Part shown: positions 9,401-15,740 of the stretch, piece by piece | How positions within the stretch are numbered: position 1 is the first letter of the stretch | How the letters are laid out: each line of letters starts with the position of its first letter | NCBI GenBank assembly: GCA_016722515.1 | Contig: JADKJE010000001.1 | Coordinates: 62,001-126,000 of the forward strand | DNA length: 64,000 nucleotides | Origin: Alphaproteobacteria bacterium | Lineage (GTDB): Bacteria; Pseudomonadota; Alphaproteobacteria; Rickettsiales; JADKJE01 | Reading direction: 5' to 3' | The notes under the pieces: model-generated | The model's database searches: none | Seen by the model: the letters and a program-made list of their open reading frames with translations, nothing else | What the model was told of the DNA's origin: nothing | Translations under genes and position numbers: made by a program

Positions 9401-11670
9401 ATAATGACGGCGATCACTCAGGAGATAACGGCGGCGATCACTCAGGCGACAATGACGGCGATCACTCAGGCGACAATGACGGTGACCATTCCGGAGATAA
9501 TGACGGCGATCACTCAGGAGATAACGGCGGCGATCACTCAGGCGACAATGACGGTGACCATTCCGGAGATAATGACGGCGATCACTCAGGCGACAATGAC
9601 GGTAACCATTCCGGAGATAATGACGGCGATCACTCAGGAGATAACGGCGGCGATCACTCAGGCGACAATGGTGATGACCACTCAGGCGACAATGACGGCG
9701 ACCATTCAGGAGACAATGACGGCGACCACTCAGGCGACAATGACGGCGACCATTCAGGAGACAATGACGGCGATCACTCAGGCGACAATGACGGTGACCA
9801 TTCCGGAGATAATGACGGCGATCACTCAGGAGATAACGGCGGCGATCACTCAGGCGACAATGACGGTGACCATTCCGGAGATAATGACGGCGATCACTCA
9901 GGCGACAATGACGGCGACCATTCCGGAGATAATGACGGCGATCATTCCGGAGACAATGGTGATGACCATTCCGGCGATAATGGCGGCGACCATTCCGGAG
10001 ATAATGACGGCGATCACTCAGGAGATAACGGCGGCGATCACTCAGGCGACAATGACGGTGACCATTCCGGAGATAATGACGGCGACCATTCCGGAGACAA
10101 TGACGGCGACCACTCAGGCGACAATGACGGCGATCACTCAGGCGACAATGACGGTGACCATTCCGGAGACAATGACGGCGATCACTCAGGCGACAATGAC
10201 GGTGACCATTCCGGAGATAATGACGGCGATCACTCAGGCGACAATGACGGCGACCATTCCGGCGACAATGACGGCGACCATTCAGGAGACAATGACGGCG
10301 ATCACTCAGGCGACAATGACGGTGACCATTCCGGCGATAATGGCGGCGACCATTCCGGAGATAATGACGGTGACCATTCCGGAGACAATGACGGCGATCA
10401 CTCAGGCGACAATGACGGTGACCATTCCGGAGATAATGACGGCGATCACTCAGGAGATAACGGCGGCGATCACTCAGGCGACAATGACGGTGACCATTCC
10501 GGAGATAATGACGGCGATCACTCAGGCGACAATGACGGCGACCATTCCGGAGATAATGACGGCGATCATTCCGGAGACAATGGTGATGACCATTCCGGCG
10601 ATAATGGCGGCGACCATTCCGGAGATAATGACGGCGATCACTCAGGAGATAACGGCGGCGATCACTCAGGCGACAATGACGGTGACCATTCCGGAGATAA
10701 TGACGGCGACCATTCCGGAGACAATGACGGCGACCACTCAGGCGACAATGACGGCGATCACTCAGGCGACAATGACGGCGATCACTCAGGCGACAATGAC
10801 GGTGACCATTCCGGAGACAATGACGGCGATCACTCAGGCGACAATGACGGTGACCATTCCGGAGATAATGACGGCGATCACTCAGGCGACAATGACGGTG
10901 ACCATTCCGGAGATAATGACGGCGATCATTCCGGCGACAATGACGGTGACCATTCCGGAGACAATGACGGCGATCACTCAGGAGATAACGGCGGCGATCA
11001 CTCAGGCGACAATGACGGTGACCATTCCGGAGATAATGACGGCGATCACTCAGGCGACAATGACGGCGACCATTCCGGCGACAATGACGGCGACCATTCA
11101 GGAGACAATGACGGCGATCACTCAGGCGACAATGACGGTGACCATTCCGGCGATAATGGCGGCGACCATTCCGGAGATAATGACGGCGATCACTCAGGCG
11201 ACAATGACGGCGACCATTCCGGAGACAATGACGGTGACCATTCCGGAGACAATGACGGTGACCATTCCAGCGACAATGACGGTGACCATTCCGGAGACAA
11301 TGACGGCGACCATTCCGGAGACAATGACGGTGACCATTCAGGAAATAATGGTGGTTTAATTTCCTCTCACCTTCCACGAGAAAACATTAATCTTTGGGAA
11401 ATAGATCCGCTTGGCAGACCTATTATTTCGGTATCTAATCAAAGTATCGTTATTGATCGCCCCTTTGAGCATATTGATGTATCAGGAGTTGCTACCAATG
11501 TTAGCCTTCAGAAAAATGACAACGATATATCACCACGTTCTGAGACACTAGGTCAATTGGAACCCGCCGCTGGAAACAATCTTGAAGATGATAAAGACAA
11601 CCAACGAAAAACTTCTCTAAAACTTGATTGTGTCAATGCTTTCTTAGATAATAAAGTATGTGTCCAATAA
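6409..11670 (+). CDS. TpsA-type filamentous exoprotein with 126 Asp-rich octapeptides
   Basis: Secreted partner of the upstream TpsB. It has a long basic signal region ending EAYA before GPSGG (~residue 50), then a TPS/haemagglutinin activity domain (~50-300) with the diagnostic NPNGI motif at 132-136. Beta-helix-type repeats run to ~600 (NLNAGNNLTI, SFQAGKDFSI, and an LLDPNNINI hallmark). Residues 637-1644 are 126 uninterrupted octapeptides of the form GDNDGDHS. A ~109-residue unique tail ends with Cys1741 and Cys1751, and another pair, Cys617/Cys626, sits just before the octads. Asp/Asn/Gly spacing resembles calcium-binding DxDxDG loops, so Ca-dependent folding outside the cell is plausible; this is inference. 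TTGGAG sits 7-12 nt before ATG. The role is probably adhesion or host contact. The repeat number is prone to slippage. Confidence 0.92.
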   Translation: MKSTINTVKNWSIRKKSRFVYNVCVTALSNFTFLIGSLVNMGLSTEAYAGPSGGSVVAGESVISYSGNQTTIHQTSDKTIINWDNFDIGADEITTFIQPSSSAIAVNRILTSGTFTTIEGLLQANGHIMIINPNGILIGNTGKVDVAGFLATTTNMTDSDFMNSHGSYHFSQPSSNANAFVENRGTITVAEAGIAALVAPNVRNHGVIQGKYSNIKLAAGDAFTVDLYGDGLINFEVGNSPDNKYEVNNTGTIKAPGGTVILQAAAASRVVDSVINTSGTISATSLQSRNGKIILTADKGTVKVSGKLNVSGNTSAGTINIGGDQQGQGDMPKSAHVTISKDAVLTASAADHGHGGTVTLWADRRLSFSGNIHANGGAAGGDGGFVETSSSGELSISDATVDTMAARGNAGTWLLDPNNINIVASGTSYDPLLHHNTSTSGTSNIDVNSINNAASNVVLAASNDIDITTNIKMTHLGVGLSATAGHDILVTNQSVETNDGDLNLNAGNNLTINNSDINTKGGDISFQAGKDFSINNSDIVTHGGDVSVVADRKAIFNSTNITTTGGHTPGHIDVTGNDSDKFLTHVNNSFTEGENGGDITVATGEGKQQEVSGNSNCFEAGGLGACGSISTPQDTNADNGGDHSGDNGGDHSGHNGDDHSSDHGDDHSDNNGGDHSGHNGDDHSSDHGDDHSDNNGGDHSGHNGDDHSSDHGDDHSDNNGGDHSGHNGDDHSSDLGDDHSDNNGGDHSGHNGDDHSGDHGDDHSDNNGGDHSGHNGDDHSGDHGDDHSDNNGGDHSGHNGDDHSSDHGDDHSDNNGGDHSGHNGDDHSSDHGDDHSDNNGGDHSGHNGDVHSGDNGGDHSGDNGDDHSGDNDGDHSGDNDGDHSGDNDGDHSGDNDGDHSGDNDGDHSGDNDGDHSGDNDGDHSGDNGDDHSGDNGGDYSGDNDGDHSGDNGGDHSGDNDGDHSGDNGGDHSGDNDGDHSGDNDGDHSGDNDGDHSGDNDGDHSGDNGGDHSGDNDGDHSGDNDGDHSGDNDGDHSGDNGGDHSGDNDGDHSGDNDGDHSGDNDGNHSGDNDGDHSGDNGGDHSGDNGDDHSGDNDGDHSGDNDGDHSGDNDGDHSGDNDGDHSGDNDGDHSGDNDGDHSGDNGGDHSGDNDGDHSGDNDGDHSGDNDGDHSGDNDGDHSGDNGDDHSGDNGGDHSGDNDGDHSGDNGGDHSGDNDGDHSGDNDGDHSGDNDGDHSGDNDGDHSGDNDGDHSGDNDGDHSGDNDGDHSGDNDGDHSGDNDGDHSGDNDGDHSGDNDGDHSGDNDGDHSGDNGGDHSGDNDGDHSGDNDGDHSGDNDGDHSGDNDGDHSGDNGGDHSGDNDGDHSGDNDGDHSGDNDGDHSGDNDGDHSGDNGDDHSGDNGGDHSGDNDGDHSGDNGGDHSGDNDGDHSGDNDGDHSGDNDGDHSGDNDGDHSGDNDGDHSGDNDGDHSGDNDGDHSGDNDGDHSGDNDGDHSGDNDGDHSGDNDGDHSGDNDGDHSGDNDGDHSGDNGGDHSGDNDGDHSGDNDGDHSGDNDGDHSGDNDGDHSGDNDGDHSGDNDGDHSGDNGGDHSGDNDGDHSGDNDGDHSGDNDGDHSGDNDGDHSSDNDGDHSGDNDGDHSGDNDGDHSGNNGGLISSHLPRENINLWEIDPLGRPIISVSNQSIVIDRPFEHIDVSGVATNVSLQKNDNDISPRSETLGQLEPAAGNNLEDDKDNQRKTSLKLDCVNAFLDNKVCVQ
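8317..11340 (+). repeat. 126 tandem 24-nt units in tpsA
   Basis: The block is 3024 bp, exactly 126 in-frame 24-nt units, each encoding [GS][DHN][NHL][GD][GD]DHS-like octads. Synonymous differences (GAC/GAT, TCA/TCC, GGC/GGA/GGT) form recurring longer blocks, which points to repeated segmental duplication rather than only single-unit slippage. The unit length keeps alternative frames open on both strands. Confidence 0.97.
8365..8940 (+). repeat. eight 72-nt higher-order repeats within the octad block
   Basis: The first part of the octad block is organised as eight consecutive 72-nt superunits, each of three octads (GHNGDDHS, S/GDHGDDHS, DNNGGDHS). One superunit carries DLGD instead of DHGD. 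A ninth begins at 8941 with DVHS and then gives way to the simpler GDNDGDHS pattern. This is a His-richer, older or separately amplified subarray. Confidence 0.9.
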
Positions 11671-11685
11671 AAGGACACATACTTT
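11653..11685 (+). terminator. intrinsic-terminator-like hairpin overlapping the tpsA stop
   Basis: A perfect 13-bp stem (11653-11665 and 11673-11685) with a 7-nt loop contains the TAA stop (11668-11670) in its loop. The stem ends in TTT but the U-tract is short. A second, weaker stem (AACGTGA 11778-11784 with TCACGTT 11798-11804) lies further downstream. Confidence 0.6.
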
Positions 11686-12002
11686 CTGATAAGGGAGGAT
11701 CAGAAAAGGCACGCCTTAACTGATCTAATGGTTAGCTTCTCTTATTCGATGACATCGTGACAACGGGAACCTCAATCAACGTGAATTTCGGAATCACTCA
11801 CGTTAATCTTATTATGTGAGCTATGTAGCTAAAGCATCCTTCAATGTTCTGCTATCATGCGGATTGCAGTGGAATGCTGTGTGTTAGCTGGTTTTTTATG
11901 GCCAACCATTTATTTTTAGTTAAACGATTGAATGTGTTCTACGTTTTCGTTATAAATCAACAATCTTATTGATCTGTGTTTATCATGATGAGAGTTGTAT
12001 AT

Positions 12003-13841
12003 ATGAAAGATTGTAAAACTTCAGCTGGTTCAAATACAGCACTTATTTTAGCCGTTAGAAGAGACGACCTTCCGCAGGTGGAGGCGTTATTAAAGCAAGG
12101 CAGAGAAGATATTAATCACCAGGGTGAATTTAAGTGGACAGCGCTTTATAATGCAGTGCGTCAGTGTAATATTGAAATAACGAGGCTGTTGCTTGCACAT
12201 GGGGCTAATCCCTTTATAGGCGGTCACCAGGAATTAAATCCAATTGAATTGGCATGTCAGATAAGCGACGATATTCAAAAGAATAAGTTTGTAACGATGT
12301 TAACAACGGCCGCTTTTCATAGCATAGGGTTAACCGCTTCTGAGCGTTCTAACTTACGTGAATTTAGCCGGGGATTCAGGTGGAAAAAAGGAAACCATGA
12401 CATACTAACGATCACCTATCGATGGGATCTTCCAATGATTGGAAAAGATACGCCATTGGCTAGAAAAATGGAAGTTTTAAGCAATTGGCCTCTAGGAGGA
12501 GCGACTTTAAATGCGGGTCAACAAACGATGATAAAGCAGGCATTTTTAGCATTCGAAGAAATGATTCCTGTTATGTTTGTGGAGGCTGGGAGCGACGAAC
12601 CAGCGCAACTGATTATTAGACAAATTACAAGACCCTTCGGATTTTCAGCAAATGTGAATATTTTTCGGTTAATAGATCATCAAGGTTATATTACTCAGTC
12701 CTGTATTGACCTATTAGATGATACCGGCTTAGTTAATCCACACCATCCTTTTAATAGGAAAATCACTGATACCAGATGTCTTCATAAAGATCAGTTTCTC
12801 AAGACACTCATCCATACAATCGGACATGCTCTTGGAATGGAACATCCCAAATCCTATGGCGTTAACCAAACGGTTATGTCCTACGATCTTCGACCGCTGC
12901 AGCCGTTTGAAACAAGTGACGGAGTTGATCGTATTTTAACGTATCCTAGTACCCTAATGCCTTATGATATAAGAGCGTTACAGTCTTTGTATGGTGAAGC
13001 GAAACATCTAACGCATGTGGTTCCTATAACAAGAGGCGGCAAACTCTATACCCTTCCTCAGACGGGAGTAGAAACGATCTATGCAGGGCATATTGATACT
13101 CCTTCTGAGATTAACCTTGATGAGATGACCCAACTGGAACGTCCATCACATATTGCATCAAATCGGTTTTACATCGTTCCGGGAACAACGATCAAACGCA
13201 TCATTACTGGTCGTGGCAATACGACCATTGAGAGCAATATGAAGGGAGGTAATACCATTGATACACGACGGAACGTCGGTAAAGTACGTATCCATTTAAA
13301 TGGGGTCGGTAACCGCATCAACCTCCATGCGGGTAAAATTGAAGAAAGGAAAGGAAAGGCACAATTATCGGTATCGCCAACGCCTGGAATTGATTTTGTT
13401 CGCGGATTCACGTTTGGACAGGATAAGTTAACCATGGAAGCCGCCCATGATGAAGCTATGAACGCAACACTAATCGTGATGAAAAACATTTACCCCCATT
13501 TACCCCCTGCTTTGTTGGTTATGATAACTTCAAACCAGTTAGCGAATAAAAGCAAGTTTATCTTGCTGGAAGGAATATCGGCTCAAACGGTCGAAAAGGC
13601 CTTAGAAGATGGTACATTAAATCAAAGTCTGATTTTTTCCAGATGTTCAATGGAACAAGATCTTGAATTAGGAAAAAACAGCGTCGATGCCTATCTCAAG
13701 CAGGAACAGCAGATTTTCAATGATGAATTCCCCCCGATTTCTAAGTATAATAAAGCTGCTTACGTTATTGCCAATCACTGGAGAAGCTATGTGGGTAATC
13801 GGAGTCCACATAGGGAGGCGAATTCAAGAAACTGTCATTAA
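12003..13841 (+). CDS. ankyrin-repeat protein with serralysin-like (M10) domain, catalytic Glu missing
   Basis: Residues ~8-90 carry about two ankyrin repeats (NTALILAVRRDDLPQVEALL; TALYNAVRQC...LLLAHGANP). Residues ~120-345 match the serralysin metallopeptidase fold. The zinc motif reads HTIGHALGMEH (271-281) where HExxHxxGxxH is expected: all three His are present, but the catalytic Glu is Thr272 (codon ACA). A Met-turn VMSY follows at 291-294, then the typical YDIRALQSLYG helix. Downstream, YTLPQTGVETIYAGHID and GRGNTTIESN resemble a degenerate M10 C-terminal/RTX region. I prefer ATG 12003 (GAGAG upstream); ATGs at 11985 and 11988 are alternatives. No signal peptide is seen. It is probably a secreted effector whose domain binds rather than cleaves, or a decaying enzyme. 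An IS30 remnant begins 8 bp after the stop. Confidence 0.75.
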   Translation: MKDCKTSAGSNTALILAVRRDDLPQVEALLKQGREDINHQGEFKWTALYNAVRQCNIEITRLLLAHGANPFIGGHQELNPIELACQISDDIQKNKFVTMLTTAAFHSIGLTASERSNLREFSRGFRWKKGNHDILTITYRWDLPMIGKDTPLARKMEVLSNWPLGGATLNAGQQTMIKQAFLAFEEMIPVMFVEAGSDEPAQLIIRQITRPFGFSANVNIFRLIDHQGYITQSCIDLLDDTGLVNPHHPFNRKITDTRCLHKDQFLKTLIHTIGHALGMEHPKSYGVNQTVMSYDLRPLQPFETSDGVDRILTYPSTLMPYDIRALQSLYGEAKHLTHVVPITRGGKLYTLPQTGVETIYAGHIDTPSEINLDEMTQLERPSHIASNRFYIVPGTTIKRIITGRGNTTIESNMKGGNTIDTRRNVGKVRIHLNGVGNRINLHAGKIEERKGKAQLSVSPTPGIDFVRGFTFGQDKLTMEAAHDEAMNATLIVMKNIYPHLPPALLVMITSNQLANKSKFILLEGISAQTVEKALEDGTLNQSLIFSRCSMEQDLELGKNSVDAYLKQEQQIFNDEFPPISKYNKAAYVIANHWRSYVGNRSPHREANSRNCH

Positions 13842-13848
13842 ATATAGT

Positions 13849-13969
13849 GACGATAACCTGAAACCTCGAAAAAGCTCAACGGGATAACTCCTAATGAGGC
13901 CTTCCTAAAAAATATCACAGGTTGCACTTCAAACTTGAATGTAGCCTGCACTTCAACGTTGAATGTAGC
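13849..13969 (+). mobile_element. IS30-family remnant: two tandem right ends
   Basis: Bases 13849-13945 are a degraded copy of the last ~95 bp of the IS30 element found intact at 14675-15740, including the GATAACTCCTAATGAGG segment and the terminal TTGCACTTCAAACTTGAATG. A second diverged right end, TGCACTTCAACGTTGAATG, follows directly at ~13947-13969. The stop of the neighbouring minus-strand gene fragment lies inside this second end. Confidence 0.8.
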
Positions 13970-14674
13970 AAGAATCGTTTTTGTCATACGAAATTCTACT
14001 ATGCTTGCTAGGTGTTAAGCATGCGCTTGGATTTGAAGCACATTGCTGAAAGTCTTGCTGCCTTTCAAGAAGGCGTTTCGCCACGGCCTCGAAATCCTGC
14101 ACAGACCATTTTTGACATATAAAACTTACATCGACCGTGCGATTATCGACTCTAAAGGTACACTTATTGTCGATGGCTTCACGCGTTCGGTTAACGAGTT
14201 CTTCAGAATAAGAACCGACTTCACTAGCCATACGCTTACTAATCAAAGGAAGTAATTTCTCCGCGCTTTGATCCCCACACCAATTTAGCAGCGTTATAGC
14301 TTTATCAAACGTTAGCATCCCCACCGAATTCTTAACCAGCAATTTGAGCTGTAATGGCGAGAATAGAGGAGAAAATTTATAAGCCCCCCCACCTGGATTA
14401 ATCAGCCCATCGGTGAGGCCTTCATAAAATTTTTCCAGCGCACCAATAGGAACCGCGCCACCTGACTTCTCAATATAGTTGGCCAAAGCATCGTGGACAT
14501 GTTCTATCATCGTTTTTCCATCTCCTTTGGTTGCCTTATTCATAAGGAGAATGCGCAGCTTCCCGCTCTTATTATGCCTAAAACAATCTGATATCACATC
14601 GAAATGCTGTTGGATAAAACCATTTTCCCCCTCCTTTAAGATATTTAATAAAAGAGATTGGATTGAAACCGGTG
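13953..14674 (-). pseudogene. 3' part of an IS30-split gene (C-terminal ~238 residues)
   Basis: This is the downstream half of a gene whose upstream half is at 15741-17968. Read on the minus strand from the target duplication at 14674, the frame is open without a stop (PVSIQSLLLN, ILKEGENGFIQQHFDV) and runs into the 214-residue ORF beginning at GTG 14597. It ends in TGA at 13953. Joining the halves with one GGTG copy gives 981 codons. The piece has no recognisable domain; it is helical with a Cys-containing tail. The strong-looking AAAGGAGGGG at 14627-14637 is coding sequence for LKEGE in the intact gene, but after the split it could drive a fortuitous short translation. The final residues (CYIQR) lie in an IS30 end, so even the ancestral C-terminus may have been clipped. 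Confidence 0.75.
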
Positions 14675-14746
14675 GCCTGTTCTAAAATGAAGTGCAACAC
14701 CTTATGATGTTTGTTGTCAAAACAGATAATCAAAAAGATGTTGCGT

Positions 14747-15733
14747 ATGAAAAGATATAACCATTTAAGTTATGATGAAAGAGTAAAGATATCTCAGCTG
14801 AAGCAATCTGGCCTGCTAGCAGGCCAGATTGCTTCAACGATCAGCCGTCCAGTGTGTACCGTTTATCGGGAGCTAAAGCGCAATGAAGCACCGCCAGGTC
14901 AATATTGGCCGGATACGGCACATCGCCTGGCAGCTGGCCGCCGTTGCCGTCAAGCGCGACTCGACAAGGATATCAAGCTCCAGGAATTTGTTATGGAACA
15001 CATGCAGAACCATTTCTGGACACCTGAGCAAATCGCCGGTCATCTTAAGCATGGTCAAACCGAGCTAAAATCCATTTGTCACGAAACGATCTACCACTGG
15101 ATTTATCAGGGTTCCAGACGAAAAGAGAAAATCTGGAAGTTCCTTCCGCGGCATAAAGCAAAGCGGGGACTAAGGAAATCTAAAGGCGCTGGTGCTTCAC
15201 GTATACCAAACAGAGTCTCTATCCATCAACGGCCCAAGCACATTGATAAGCGGACAACATTTGGTCACTGGGAAGGGGATTTGATGAGCTTCTGTAAGGG
15301 CTCTCAACATATTCTGGTTCTCAGGGAAAGACAGACCATGTTTACCCTCAGCAAGCAATTGCCCAGTAAAAAGGCCGATGACGTTGCAAACGCAATCCTT
15401 AACCTGCTAACCAAAATACCTCAAAAAGCACGCAAGTCGTTGACTTTGGATAATGGTGGTGAATTTACCCGTCACCAGTTATGGGGTACAGCACTGGACA
15501 TCAAAACCTTCTTCTGCGACCCATATGCATCATGGCAAAAGGGCGGCGTCGAGAATACCAATGGAAGACTGCGAAGAGACTTACCCAGAAAAACAAACAT
15601 TCACACATACAACAAGGAGGATTTCAATGAAACCATTGATAACTATAACCTAACACCACGCAAAAAACTCAATTGGATAACTCCTAATGAGGCATTCCTA
15701 AAAAAATGTCAGAGGTTTGCACTTCAAACTTGA
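14747..15733 (+). CDS. IS30-family transposase
   Basis: DDE transposase that would excise and insert the element. An N-terminal helix-turn-helix (~residues 1-45, HLSYDERVKISQLKQSG, then IASTISRPVCTVYRELKRN) is followed by the IS30 linker and an RNase H-fold core. The acidic residues are visible in HWEGDLM, LDNGGEF and GGVENTNGRLRR. I start it at ATG 14747 (MKRYNHL), because the same start is conserved in the related copy. Upstream ATG 14738 and TTG 14711 are in frame. The 328-residue length is normal for the family. The reading frame is uninterrupted, so this copy is probably active or recently active. Confidence 0.93.
   Translation: MKRYNHLSYDERVKISQLKQSGLLAGQIASTISRPVCTVYRELKRNEAPPGQYWPDTAHRLAAGRRCRQARLDKDIKLQEFVMEHMQNHFWTPEQIAGHLKHGQTELKSICHETIYHWIYQGSRRKEKIWKFLPRHKAKRGLRKSKGAGASRIPNRVSIHQRPKHIDKRTTFGHWEGDLMSFCKGSQHILVLRERQTMFTLSKQLPSKKADDVANAILNLLTKIPQKARKSLTLDNGGEFTRHQLWGTALDIKTFFCDPYASWQKGGVENTNGRLRRDLPRKTNIHTYNKEDFNETIDNYNLTPRKKLNWITPNEAFLKKCQRFALQT
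14799..14836. repeat. 38-bp perfect palindrome inside the transposase gene
   Basis: The helix-turn-helix coding region contains a perfect palindrome centred on CTGCTAGCAG (encoding KQSGLLAGQIAS). It starts ~52 nt after the ATG and would form a long hairpin in mRNA or a cruciform in DNA. It is kept, and extended to 42 bp, in the decayed copy. Confidence 0.95.
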
Positions 15734-15740
15734 ATGTGGC

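Larger units (their letters stand above)
14675..15740 (+). mobile_element. intact IS30-family insertion sequence with 4-bp target duplication
   Basis: This 1066-bp element runs from GCCTGTTCTAAAATGAAGTG to its right end CACTTCAAACTTGAATGTGGC. The terminal inverted repeats are imperfect, sharing GCC, GAAGTGCAA and ACCT over ~28 bp. It is flanked by GGTG on both sides (14671-14674 and 15741-15744). It carries one transposase gene and interrupts a large minus-strand gene. Related copies in the window are a decayed full copy (34607-35669), a deletion derivative (31568-31699) and end remnants (13849-13969, 63713-63841). Confidence 0.93.

Noticed and set aside
8261..11377. Two ORFs of more than 1000 codons overlapping the tpsA repeats, one on each strand
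   Set aside because: The 24-nt period keeps other frames free of stops automatically. The true frame is fixed by the TPS domain, signal peptide and unique tail of tpsA.
14594..14637. Strong ribosome-binding site with a 9-codon leader ORF coupled by GTGA to the 214-residue ORF
   Set aside because: The region is internal coding sequence (LKEGE…) of the 981-codon gene before IS30 insertion, so the match is coincidental.
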